From Chryseobacterium gleum (GTDB lineage: Bacteria; Bacteroidota; Bacteroidia; Flavobacteriales; Weeksellaceae): 64,000 bases of DNA. A program made the position numbers and the translations under genes. This document shows positions 51,798 to 60,114 of the stretch, one piece after another. Each line of letters begins with the position of its first letter. Position 1 is the stretch's first letter. The stretch is from the NCBI RefSeq assembly GCF_900636535.1, contig NZ_LR134289.1:4605001-4669000 (forward strand), written 5' to 3'. The notes beneath the pieces were generated by a model. That model saw only the letters and a program-made list of their open reading frames with translations, did no database searches and was not told the origin of the DNA.

Positions 51798-52619
51798 TTA
51801 TCTGATTAATAATTTCCACGCTTCTTCAATTTTACTTTCCAGAAGTAATTTCTGGGCCTCAAGATGAATATTTTCATCGGAATGGAAGTCGTTGGCAGGT
51901 AATACTTCGGTGTTGGCAAGCATTCCAAGGTCGTTTCCTGTAAATACTTTGCTGTATTTTATGGCATCCGGCAGAAGATCGAAACCAATTCCTTTTGTTA
52001 CCAAAGGTTTAGGTACTTCAAGAAGGCTGTTTTCATTGCTTCTGGAATACCAGTTGCTGCCCAGACGGGCTACCATATCCAGTTTTTTCTGATCCAGATT
52101 TCCGTCTTCATTCAGATATTCTTCTCTGATATGGATTTTCTGAACTTCACAGATCACCAGATTTCCTGCGCCGCCCTGATCACCCAATGGTTTTACCTCT
52201 AAAACTTTACATTCAAAGTTGACAGGGCATTCTTCAATCAGTTTAGGCTGTACAAGATCTGCATCCTTCATCGTAAGACCGGATTTGATAAACTCATTGA
52301 CTCCGGTTTCATATTCTGTGGAAGCTAAAGAAATCTGTTGTACAATTGGAAAATTCACTGTTCCGATTACCACTTCCGGTACTTCAAGAACATTTTCCAG
52401 GGTATGTTTGGTTGTATTGTCACGTACTCTCCTCGAAGGTGAAAAAATCAGAATGGGAGGAACCGTACTGAACATATTAAAAAAACTGAATGGAGATAAG
52501 TTACTGTTACCGTCTTTGTCCACAGTAGATGCCAGTGCAATCGGGCGCGGTGAAACGGCTGTCTGCATGATCGTCTGCAGCTGTACGGAGGTTATCTCGG
52601 AAGGGATTACTGTTTTCAT
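51798..52619 (-). CDS. flavin reductase family protein (FMN-binding split barrel)
   Basis: This is a 273-aa FMN-binding split-barrel protein. The core motif SPRPIALASTVDKDGNSNLSPFS-like region starts near residue 21 (SPFSFFNMFS), with VIGTVNFPIVQQISLASTEY near 85. FECKVLEVKPLGDQGGAGNL follows. About 90 residues are added at the C-terminus, longer than the typical 170-200-aa flavin reductase. Such genes accompany homogentisate pathway genes in Flavobacteriia; here it is downstream of fahA. The electron acceptor is unknown. Confidence 0.85.
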   Translation of the reverse strand: MKTVIPSEITSVQLQTIMQTAVSPRPIALASTVDKDGNSNLSPFSFFNMFSTVPPILIFSPSRRVRDNTTKHTLENVLEVPEVVIGTVNFPIVQQISLASTEYETGVNEFIKSGLTMKDADLVQPKLIEECPVNFECKVLEVKPLGDQGGAGNLVICEVQKIHIREEYLNEDGNLDQKKLDMVARLGSNWYSRSNENSLLEVPKPLVTKGIGFDLLPDAIKYSKVFTGNDLGMLANTEVLPANDFHSDENIHLEAQKLLLESKIEEAWKLLIR

Positions 52620-52672
52620 GTTTTTGGTTTTAACACTTAATTTAACTTAAGTATTCAAATGATATTAAAAAT

Positions 52673-52742
52673 GTGCTTCGACTCCGCTCAACATGACACT
52701 TCTAATACTAACTGTTTAACAGTATATTTCTAGCAGTGTCAT
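52673..52742. repeat. inverted-repeat element, family R, copy 2 (right arm lost)
   Basis: GTGCTTCGACTCCGCTCAAC, ATGACA, then a core shared with copy 1 (TCTAATACTAACTG ... CTAGCAGTGTCAT). The 24-bp right arm seen at 30769-30792 is missing, and a different palindrome follows at 52748. Confidence 0.8.
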
Positions 52743-52747
52743 ACACC

Positions 52748-52780
52748 AAACCTTATAGGTTTTCAAAACCTATAAGGTTT
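52748..52780. repeat. perfect 33-bp palindrome, family A, copy 2
   Basis: The 16-bp arms AAACCTTATAGGTTTT and AAAACCTATAAGGTTT surround a single C. It is the same element as at 10336-10368. It lies immediately after the truncated family R copy. Confidence 0.88.
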
Positions 52781-52817
52781 AATAGTAGTATTGTGCAAAG
52801 TTAAAATTAAATAAAAA

Positions 52818-54065
52818 TTAAAGTGTCGGAATAATTTTACCTGAAACTTCCCCGAAGCCTACTCTCACCCCATCTTTTTCAGCCCATGCCTTCATGGTAA
52901 CCGTATCATTGTCTTCAATGAATTTTCTCTCTTCTCCGTTGCTTAATGATAAAGGATTTTGGCCTCTCCATGTAAGCTCAAGCATAGATCCGAAAGATTT
53001 CGGATCACTTCCGGAAATAGTTCCGCTCGCATACATGTCACCTACTTCTACGTTACAACCGTTTACGGTGTGGTGTGCAAGTTGTTGGGTCATATTCCAG
53101 TACATATGTTTGTAGTTGCTTTCGCAGATCAGGTTTTGCTCCCCGTTTTCTGGCTGGATGTATACTTCAAGGTTGATATCGTAGTTTTTATCACCCTCAA
53201 ATTTTAAATAATCCAACACTTCAGGATCCTGTACAGGAGAAGCCGTTCTGAATGGTTCCAGCGCTTCAAGGGTAACGACCCATGGTGAAATGGATGAACC
53301 GAAGTTTTTTGCAAGGAATGGTCCCAGCGGAACGTATTCCCACGATTGAATATCTCTTGCAGACCAGTCGTTGAAAATAACCATACCGAAGATGGCATCT
53401 TCCGCGTCCTTAGTAGAAATACTTTCTCCCATCTCTGTATTTTTGTTGATGATGAATGCCATTTCCAGTTCAAAGTCCAGCTGCTTGCATGGACCGAAAA
53501 CAGGTTTATCCGCATCTGCAGGTTTCATCTGACCTTTCGGACGGTTGATTTCTGTTCCTGAAACAACAATTGAGGAGGCTCTTCCGTGGTAACCTACCGG
53601 TAAATGTTTCCAGTTGGGTAATAATGCGTTTGCCGGATCGCGGAACATTTTTCCAACGTTGGTAGCATGTTCAATACTGCTGTAGAAATCCGTATAATTC
53701 GGGATGTGCACAGGCATCATCATTTTTACTTTATCCAGATCATAAAATGCTTCTTCGATGGTTTTCTGATCTTTTGATAAAATTGATCCTTCCTGCAATA
53801 AAGTCTGAATTCTGGTACGAACAGCATTGGTAACAGGTTTTCCAAGTTCAATAAATTCATTGATGGTATACGCTTCAAAAACATTGTCGTCCAATCCTTC
53901 AATATCTTCAAAATAACCAAGGTCATATAAGGTCGCAAGATCAATGACCTGATCTCCGATTCTTGTACAACATCCGATATATTCTTTGTTAAAAACAGCG
54001 ACTCCGAAAGGAATATTATGTATAGAAAAATCCGAATTTGAGGAATAGTCTACAAATGATTTCAT
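52818..54065 (-). CDS. fahA: fumarylacetoacetase
   Basis: This is a 415-aa enzyme, the last step of tyrosine/homogentisate degradation: fumarylacetoacetate to fumarate and acetoacetate. Metal-binding and active-site regions are DFYSSIEHATNVGKMFR near residue 126, VGYHGRASSIVVSG near 160, FELEMAF near 200 and NDWSARDIQSWEYVPLGPFL near 232. The length matches eukaryote-type FAH. It is cytosolic. It is preceded by a small exported-protein gene and followed by a repeat-containing gap and a flavin reductase gene. Confidence 0.95.
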   Translation of the reverse strand: MKSFVDYSSNSDFSIHNIPFGVAVFNKEYIGCCTRIGDQVIDLATLYDLGYFEDIEGLDDNVFEAYTINEFIELGKPVTNAVRTRIQTLLQEGSILSKDQKTIEEAFYDLDKVKMMMPVHIPNYTDFYSSIEHATNVGKMFRDPANALLPNWKHLPVGYHGRASSIVVSGTEINRPKGQMKPADADKPVFGPCKQLDFELEMAFIINKNTEMGESISTKDAEDAIFGMVIFNDWSARDIQSWEYVPLGPFLAKNFGSSISPWVVTLEALEPFRTASPVQDPEVLDYLKFEGDKNYDINLEVYIQPENGEQNLICESNYKHMYWNMTQQLAHHTVNGCNVEVGDMYASGTISGSDPKSFGSMLELTWRGQNPLSLSNGEERKFIEDNDTVTMKAWAEKDGVRVGFGEVSGKIIPTL

Positions 54066-54118
54066 AAGTTTAGATTTTAGTTAGATTAAATATCATCCGG
54101 AGAAATTCCCCGGAACAT

Positions 54119-54580
54119 TTATTTTGCCTTTTTTGAGTAAGATGCTTCATCTATCCACCTATCTCTGGTATTGACATCAATAAGATACAGGATATTATCC
54201 TGCTGGGTCAGCAATAAAGTCTTCGTGACAGGCATTGGGATTTTTTTATTTTCAAGCATATCTGCTCTTAAGGAAATAATATTTTTTTTCCTGATGATAT
54301 CACCGGTGAATACATTGGAACTGCTTTCTCCGGTTGCCTTATCATCGAAAACTTCTACATACGTAGCATTATTCCCTTTGATAACAATAAAGTCCCTTTC
54401 CGTATGATCAGCTTCATCTTTAATGAAAATGAACTTTTTGTTGTCAATATTTACATTCTCAAGATGCTGATTAATGCCTTTTCTTTGTTCAAGTCGGTTA
54501 AGGATTTCGTTCAGAGTTCCATATTGAGCTTTAAGCCCTAATGTTCCCAAAAGAAAAATCCCGATTAAAAATTTTCTCAT
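54119..54580 (-). CDS. small exported protein of unknown function in the tyrosine block
   Basis: This is a 153-aa exported protein. I chose the ATG at 54580, which gives the signal MRKFLIGIFLLGTLGLKAQ; the frame from 54628 only adds residues inside the HPPD terminator. The mature part (NRLEQRKGINQHLENVNIDN, KNNATY-like core, TRDRWIDEASYSKK) matches no family I know. It is placed between the HPPD and FahA genes, co-directional. Confidence 0.65.
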   Translation of the reverse strand: MRKFLIGIFLLGTLGLKAQYGTLNEILNRLEQRKGINQHLENVNIDNKKFIFIKDEADHTERDFIVIKGNNATYVEVFDDKATGESSSNVFTGDIIRKKNIISLRADMLENKKIPMPVTKTLLLTQQDNILYLIDVNTRDRWIDEASYSKKAK

Positions 54581-54598
54581 ATACTGTGTTTTATAAAA

Positions 54599-54633
54599 AA
54601 GTTTTGCCAGAATACTGTATCCTGACAAAACTT
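54599..54633 (-). terminator. intrinsic terminator of hppD
   Basis: The stem AAGTTTTG.CAG/CTG.CAAAACTT has one mismatch and is followed on the minus strand by TTTTTTATAAAA. It is about 20 bp past the hppD stop. Confidence 0.75.
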
Positions 54634-54651
54634 ATATTTTCTAATGTAAAA

Positions 54652-55782
54652 TTAAAGATTACCTCTTCTTTCCTGTTCTCTTTCCAGTGCTTCGAATAAA
54701 GCTTTGAAATTCCCGGCACCAAAACTCTGTGCACCATGTCTTTCAATAATTTCGAAGAATAGAGTAGGACGGTCTTCTACAGGTTTCGTAAAGATCTGTA
54801 ATAAGTATCCTTCTTCATCATGATCAATAAGTATACCTAACTCCTGAAGTTTCTTAAGATCTTCATCAATATGGCCCACTCTTTCAGGAACCATATCATA
54901 ATAAGCTTCCGGCGGAGCAGACAGGAACTCTACACCACGTTTTTTAAGCTCTGTTACAGTGTGGATAATGTCTTTTGTAGCCACAGCAATGTGCTGTACA
55001 CCTTCTCCTTCATAGAAATCAAGATATTCTTCTACCTGAGATTTCTTTTTACCTTCTGCAGGTTCGTTGATCGGGAACTTTGCATATCCGTTTCCGTTTG
55101 ACATTACTTTAGACATCAGTGCAGAATATTCTGTGTTGATCTGCTTGTCGTCAAAAGAAAGGATATTTACAAATCCCATTACTTTTTCATACCATTCTAC
55201 TGTCGGGATCATTCTGTTCCAGTCAACATTTCCCACACAGTGGTCTACGTATAACAAGCCTGCTTCTTCAGGATTATAATCACTTTCCCACTTTTCATAA
55301 CCAGGCATGAAAGCTCCGTTATAATTTTTTCTTTCCACAAACATGTGAACGGTTTCTCCATAGGTGTAGATACCGGACATTCTTACTTCACCTTGCTCAT
55401 CAGTTAACGTTACAGGCTCTAAATATGGTTTTCCACCTCTTTTAGTTGTTTCTTCGAAAGCTGCATAAGCGTCATCTACCCAAAGTGCCAAAATTTTTAC
55501 TCCGTCACCATGTTTTTTTACGTGTTCGTTGATAGGAGAATCAGACTTAAGTCCTGTTGTTAATACCAATCTGATTTTTCCCTGTTGAAGTACATAAGAT
55601 GCACGATCTCTTACCCCTGTTTCAGGACCCGCGTAAGCTACAGACTGAAAACCAAAAGCGGTTTTGTAATAATGGGCAGCCTGTTTTGCATTTCCTACAT
55701 AAAACTCAATGTAATCCGTACCGTTAATCGGCAAGAAATTTTCTGCTTGAGCTATTTTCTCGGCAAATGTAAGTGTTGACAT
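54652..55782 (-). CDS. hppD: 4-hydroxyphenylpyruvate dioxygenase
   Basis: This is a 376-aa iron(II) dioxygenase of the vicinal-oxygen-chelate fold: 4-hydroxyphenylpyruvate to homogentisate. The two-domain layout is seen in FYVGNAKQAAHYYKTAFGF (N-domain) and the C-domain with DHCVGNVDWNRM near residue 178 (His ligand). VQHIAVATKDII near 262 supplies the second His, and RPTLFFEIIERHG near 345 the Glu ligand. The length is standard. A terminator follows, so fahA and hppD are probably separate transcripts. Confidence 0.95.
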   Translation of the reverse strand: MSTLTFAEKIAQAENFLPINGTDYIEFYVGNAKQAAHYYKTAFGFQSVAYAGPETGVRDRASYVLQQGKIRLVLTTGLKSDSPINEHVKKHGDGVKILALWVDDAYAAFEETTKRGGKPYLEPVTLTDEQGEVRMSGIYTYGETVHMFVERKNYNGAFMPGYEKWESDYNPEEAGLLYVDHCVGNVDWNRMIPTVEWYEKVMGFVNILSFDDKQINTEYSALMSKVMSNGNGYAKFPINEPAEGKKKSQVEEYLDFYEGEGVQHIAVATKDIIHTVTELKKRGVEFLSAPPEAYYDMVPERVGHIDEDLKKLQELGILIDHDEEGYLLQIFTKPVEDRPTLFFEIIERHGAQSFGAGNFKALFEALEREQERRGNL

Positions 55783-56015
55783 ATTTTCTCTTTTACTTTT
55801 ATTTTATTGGTATGCAAATTACAAAATTCTTAGATATGGCGAAAATATTCCCGCAGTTTCATTGAATATATTTAACATAATCTTAAAGAAGAGTTTACTT
55901 AAGTATATTTAAGTTTAATTAGTTTAAAATCGTCTACCTACATTTGTTATACAAAATACAAGTGAAAAAAAAATATTTCGAAACATGAAAGCCGTAGAGA
56001 ATATCTACGGCTTTC
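55783..56015. other. intergenic region with an orphan -7 box and a hairpin
   Basis: No gene is seen. A TACATTTG lies on the plus strand at 55939-55946, but no rightward gene follows. A hairpin AAAGCCGTAGA/TCTACGGCTTT at 55988-56014 probably ends the leftward 56016 gene. Confidence 0.45.
55988..56014 (-). terminator. hairpin after the 56016 gene
   Basis: The 11-bp perfect stem AAAGCCGTAGA/TCTACGGCTTT has a 5-nt loop. The minus-strand tail (CATGTTTCG) is weak in U. It lies 2 bp from the stop. Confidence 0.65.
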
Positions 56016-56810
56016 TTATGAAGTGGTTTCAATTTTTCTGTTGAGCATTCCCGCGTCGGGATTGTAATTATCCCATATCTTCCAGGTATTGTTTATTTTC
56101 CGGATGAAGTAGATCTGGGTACTCAGCTGATTCACAAAATGTTCTTCACCGGTTTCTCCTACCTTGAACAGCAGATTCCAGAATTCCTGAGTTTCCAGGA
56201 TTTTCTTATCCGGCTCATCGGTAACGATATGAATATCAAAAACTTCATAATTGGACCGGTTATTTTTTGTTACCAGTTGAAAGTCTTTATCACACAGTTC
56301 TTTGCTGAACTGTGAAACCCGTTCTAAAAAAGGAGAATCATCAAAAACCAGTTCTTTAAACAGATTGGTGTTGTGTTCAGGAAACTGTTTGCAGAACTCA
56401 AAAGCGGTGGCACAATAATCATACACCATCTGCGTAAGATAAGACTGATCATTGTTTTCTTCTTCATTCTCTTTTCTGTATCTGATGGCAAGAATATAAT
56501 CGTTAAGATCTTTATATCCTAAGAAAATACAGATTTTATCAAGGGTCTTCAGGAATCTGAGATCACTGTGGGTTTTATCCTGGTAATCATTCTCAAAGAA
56601 TCGCTGGAGGGTAACGTGGGAAATGGTATTTCCGATTTCAAATTTTTTTCCTCCTTTCAGTTCTTCGGCTCCGGAAAGTTCTTCTTTAATAATTTCGGAA
56701 AGAATAATATAATGGCTTCTTTTCCATTCATTCACATTCCCCAAAACAGAATTCCTTACTTTCGAATGCTTTATAACTTCCTCCCGTATCGAATTATATA
56801 TAGTTTTCAA
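56016..56810 (-). CDS. unknown protein: HTH-like N-terminal region plus NTF2-like C-terminus
   Basis: This is a 264-aa cytosolic protein with no signal peptide. About residues 60-110 (HVTLQRFFENDYQDKTHSDL, then LDKICIFLGYKDLNDYILA) resemble a helical module that Bacteroidota often place before sensor domains (TLDKLAxFLGYxxWxDF). The C-terminal 90 residues (YEVFDIHIVTDEPDKKILET... TWKIWDNYNPDAG) look like an NTF2/SnoaL-type fold with the typical final tryptophan-rich strand. I cannot name the function; a ligand-sensing regulator is one possibility. It is monocistronic. Confidence 0.6.
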   Translation of the reverse strand: MKTIYNSIREEVIKHSKVRNSVLGNVNEWKRSHYIILSEIIKEELSGAEELKGGKKFEIGNTISHVTLQRFFENDYQDKTHSDLRFLKTLDKICIFLGYKDLNDYILAIRYRKENEEENNDQSYLTQMVYDYCATAFEFCKQFPEHNTNLFKELVFDDSPFLERVSQFSKELCDKDFQLVTKNNRSNYEVFDIHIVTDEPDKKILETQEFWNLLFKVGETGEEHFVNQLSTQIYFIRKINNTWKIWDNYNPDAGMLNRKIETTS

Positions 56811-56949
56811 TTTCCTTGTTTTTGAATGAATTTTATCAAATATACTGCCAAAATATTAATGTTTTTTTATGTTTTAGGGATGTACAGTTCAGAATTTGTT
56901 TTAAATAATTAGTTTCAAAAACAGTTTTTTATGCTTTATGATTTGATTC

Positions 56950-58224
56950 TCAATGTTTAAATCTTTCAAAGGCCGCTCTCTCCAGCATCTCTCTGTCATC
57001 AGGATGAGCAATGCTGATAAGCTCCTGTGCTCTCTGGCGAAGATTTTTTCCGTACAGATAGGCAGTTCCGTATTCAGTAACGACGTAATGAATGTGACCT
57101 CTTGTTGTTACTACACCAGCTCCCTGTTTAAGGAAAGGAACAATTCTTGAAACTCCCTTTTTGGTTCTGGCCGTAATGGCAATGATGGGCTTTCCGTCAT
57201 CACTTAAAGCGGCACCACGCATAAAGTCCATTTGTCCTCCGATTCCGCTGTACTGAAGTGTTCCGATAGAGTCGGCACAAACCTGTCCTGTAAGGTCTAT
57301 TTCAATAGCAGAATTGATGGCTACCATCTTTTTGTTTCTCATGATATTGATCGGAAAATTGACTTCACTTACATCCCTGAAAGCAAAAACGGTATTATCA
57401 TCCACATAATCATAGAGTTTTCTGGTTCCGAAGCAGAAGCTTGTAATGGTTTTATTATCGTTGTATCCTTTATATTTGTTGTTGATCACATCATTCTGAA
57501 TTAAATCAATAACACCATCGCTCAGCATTTCTGTATGAATTCCGAGGTCTTTGTGATTGGTAAGGCATTTCAGAACCGCATCAGGAATGGTTCCGATACC
57601 CATCTGAAGGGTAGATCTGTCTTCAATAAGTTCAGCAACATTCTTTCCTACGAGCATTTCTTCGGGACCTACTTTTGAGCCATAGTCTACCGTTGGAAGT
57701 TCCTCTTCATGCCAAACCAGTTTGTGGATTCTGCTGATGTGGATCATCCCGTCTCCATGGGTTCTCGGCATTCTTGGATTAACGATAGCCACAATGATTT
57801 TTGCCGTATCTACTGCTGCTCTGGCAATATCTACAGAAGTTCCCAATGTGCAGAAACCATGTCTGTCCGGAGGAGAAACGGTTACCAGGGCTACGTCAAG
57901 GGGTAAAATATTTTTTCTGAACAAAATAGGAATTTCGCTTAAAAATACCGGAACAAAGTCACCTCTGTCGGAATTTACAGCATCACGCACAGGGGTGGAA
58001 ACAAATAAAGAATTGATGAAAAAACTGTCTTTGTATTGTGGTTTTGCAATTTCCACATTTCCCTGCTGGGTAATGGAAACCATTTCCACATTCTGCAATC
58101 GGTTAGATTGTCTTGCCAGCTCATCAATCAGGTAGTTCGGGGTACATGCACTGCCGTGAAAGAATACACGGTTTCCACTTTTTATCGTATATATTGCTTC
58201 TTCTGCACTGATGTAATTATTCAT
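56950..58224 (-). CDS. acetyl-CoA hydrolase/transferase family protein (4-hydroxybutyrate CoA-transferase-like)
   Basis: This is a 424-aa class I CoA-transferase. I chose the ATG at 58224 (MNNYISAEEAIYTIKSG), since the frame from 58251 only adds a polar stub. Motifs are SGNRVFFHGSACTPNYLIDE, QMGIGTIPDAVLKCL and HTEMLSDGVIDL, whose Glu is the expected CoA-thioester-forming residue. QYSGIGGQMDFMRGA lies near the end. It exchanges CoA between short acids such as acetate, butyrate or 4-hydroxybutyrate. A second, different CoA-transferase lies 190 bp upstream. Confidence 0.88.
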   Translation of the reverse strand: MNNYISAEEAIYTIKSGNRVFFHGSACTPNYLIDELARQSNRLQNVEMVSITQQGNVEIAKPQYKDSFFINSLFVSTPVRDAVNSDRGDFVPVFLSEIPILFRKNILPLDVALVTVSPPDRHGFCTLGTSVDIARAAVDTAKIIVAIVNPRMPRTHGDGMIHISRIHKLVWHEEELPTVDYGSKVGPEEMLVGKNVAELIEDRSTLQMGIGTIPDAVLKCLTNHKDLGIHTEMLSDGVIDLIQNDVINNKYKGYNDNKTITSFCFGTRKLYDYVDDNTVFAFRDVSEVNFPINIMRNKKMVAINSAIEIDLTGQVCADSIGTLQYSGIGGQMDFMRGAALSDDGKPIIAITARTKKGVSRIVPFLKQGAGVVTTRGHIHYVVTEYGTAYLYGKNLRQRAQELISIAHPDDREMLERAAFERFKH

Positions 58225-58380
58225 ATTTTGTCTTTTTAAAAGGGTGTTCAACGTATTTTAAATCTCATAAAAAATACAGCTCTTCTTTCAAAGATAATCT
58301 TTATAACAATATACTTTTCAAATATTTTAAAGATATTGAAAAGACTTTTGTCATGCAGAACATGCAGGAATATTGTATAA

Positions 58381-58416
58381 AAAAGGACCGGATGCATTGA
58401 CATCCGGTCCTTTTTT
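58381..58416 (-). terminator. intrinsic terminator of the 58442 gene
   Basis: The stem AAAAGGACCGGATG/CATCCGGTCCTTTT has a 6-nt loop, with TTTTTTC on the plus side and TTTTATACAA on the minus side. It is 26 bp past the stop. Confidence 0.85.
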
Positions 58417-58441
58417 CTTATTTATTCTTTGATGAAAATAT

Positions 58442-59953
58442 TTAATTAGCGGCTTCTACAGTTGTTTTCTGTTTCATGCTTCCGGTTTCTGCAAATCGTA
58501 AATGCCAGCTGAAGGCTTCCTGTAATAAATGGGGAGTATGACCTCCTTTTTCGCATGCTCTGTCGAAGTAAGATTGCAATTCTTCTTTATAATCCGGATG
58601 AACACAATTGTCTATAATCTTCTGTGCTCTTTCTCTTGGTGCCAGTCCTCTTAAATCTGCCAATCCGACATCTGTTACCAGAATATCCACATCGTGTTCT
58701 GTATGATCGGTATGTGAAACCATAGGAAGAACATGGGAAATATTGTTTCCTTTTGAAGCCGCCTGAGTCACAAAAATACTCAGATAGGCATTTCTCGCAA
58801 AGTCTCCGGAACCTCCGATTCCGTTCATGATTTTTGTTCCTCCGATATGAGTGGAGTTTACATTTCCATAAATATCGAATTCAATAGCTGTATTGATGGC
58901 AATCACTCCCAATCTTCGGATCAGTCCGGGTGTATTGGAAATATTCTGAGGTCTTAAAACAAATTTGTCTTTATATTTTGAAAGGTTTCCTAAAACTCTT
59001 TCATAACATTCCTGAGAAACGGTAATGGAAGATGCTGATGCAAAGCTTAGTTTACCGGAATCGATCAGATCAAAAGTACTGTCCTGCAGCACCTCGGAAA
59101 ACATGGTGAGATCATAAAAATTACTGTCTTTGAAACCTGTCAGAACAGCATTGGCTACTTTACCGATACCGGCCTGAAGAGGAAGTAAACGGTCTGTAAG
59201 ACGACCTAAAAGAACTTCGTTTTCAAAGAATGCAAGAAGGTGTTTAGCAATGGCTGTTGTTTTTTCGTCCGGTTCTGCAATATCTGCCGGACTGTCTTTG
59301 CGGTTAGTAAAAACAATGGCTTCAATTTTATCGGGGTCAACGGGAATGCTTTTTCTTCCGATTTTATTCCAAGGAGCTACAATTGGGATAACATTTCTGT
59401 AAGGATAATCTTCTGCCTGGTAAATGTCATGGATTCCATAGACTTCTTCAGGAACTTCGGTATTGATTTCAATGATGACTTTTTTAGCCAAAGCCGCAAA
59501 GGTCACCGAATTTCCCACAGAGGTGGTAGGAACAATACTTCCGTCTCTTTCAATATAGGCAGCCTCAATAATGGCTACATCAATGCTCTGAAGGTTTTTA
59601 GTGTGAAGAAGTTCTGCACTTTCGCTTAAATGCTGGTCGATGAAGAGAATTTCACCATTGTTGATTTTGTTCCTTAGAATAGGATCTACCTGGAAGGGCA
59701 TTCTTTTTTTCAGGACGTTGGCTTCTGCCAGTTTTCCATCAGTACCGTGGCCCAGTGAAGCTCCGGTCATTAAAGTGACTTTAAGGTCTTCGGTTTTTCC
59801 TCTTTCAGCCAGTGCCGGCAAAATGGCTTTGCTGTCACCTGCCTTTGTAAAGCCGCTGGACCCAATAGTCATACCGTCTTTGATAATTTTTACTGCATTT
59901 TCCGCGGTGGTTACTTTGTCGCGTAGACTTTCTAATCTGATTCTTTCTAACAT
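58442..59953 (-). CDS. succinate/acetate-type CoA-transferase (acetyl-CoA hydrolase family)
   Basis: This is a 503-aa CoA-transferase of the SCACT/AarC type. It shows GMTIGSSGFTKAGDSKAILP near residue 27, AGIGKVANAVLTGFKD, and MFSEVLQDSTFDL (Glu as catalytic residue). GIGGSGDFARNAYLSIFVT is near 400. Family members transfer CoA from succinyl-CoA to acetate or the reverse, and similar enzymes act on other short acids. It differs from the 424-aa paralogue downstream, so they likely have different donors. It is monocistronic, ending with a strong terminator. Confidence 0.9.
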   Translation of the reverse strand: MLERIRLESLRDKVTTAENAVKIIKDGMTIGSSGFTKAGDSKAILPALAERGKTEDLKVTLMTGASLGHGTDGKLAEANVLKKRMPFQVDPILRNKINNGEILFIDQHLSESAELLHTKNLQSIDVAIIEAAYIERDGSIVPTTSVGNSVTFAALAKKVIIEINTEVPEEVYGIHDIYQAEDYPYRNVIPIVAPWNKIGRKSIPVDPDKIEAIVFTNRKDSPADIAEPDEKTTAIAKHLLAFFENEVLLGRLTDRLLPLQAGIGKVANAVLTGFKDSNFYDLTMFSEVLQDSTFDLIDSGKLSFASASSITVSQECYERVLGNLSKYKDKFVLRPQNISNTPGLIRRLGVIAINTAIEFDIYGNVNSTHIGGTKIMNGIGGSGDFARNAYLSIFVTQAASKGNNISHVLPMVSHTDHTEHDVDILVTDVGLADLRGLAPRERAQKIIDNCVHPDYKEELQSYFDRACEKGGHTPHLLQEAFSWHLRFAETGSMKQKTTVEAAN

Positions 59954-60049
59954 GTAATATTGATTTTGTTTTAAACCACCATTACTTAGGATGCGTCATG
60001 AAAAATAATGATGGTCAATATGTTTAACCATACCTTACAAATTTACGAA

Positions 60050-60086
60050 AAAAGACGCTTTAAATAAAGGATTTAAAGCGTCTTTT
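60050..60086 (-). terminator. intrinsic terminator of hmgA
   Basis: The stem AAAAGACGCTTTAAA/TTTAAAGCGTCTTTT has a 7-nt loop. The minus-strand tail starts with T-rich sequence. It is 29 bp past the stop. Confidence 0.85.
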
Positions 60087-60114
60087 GTATGTATTCAGTA
60101 ATACTTTTTGAGAT

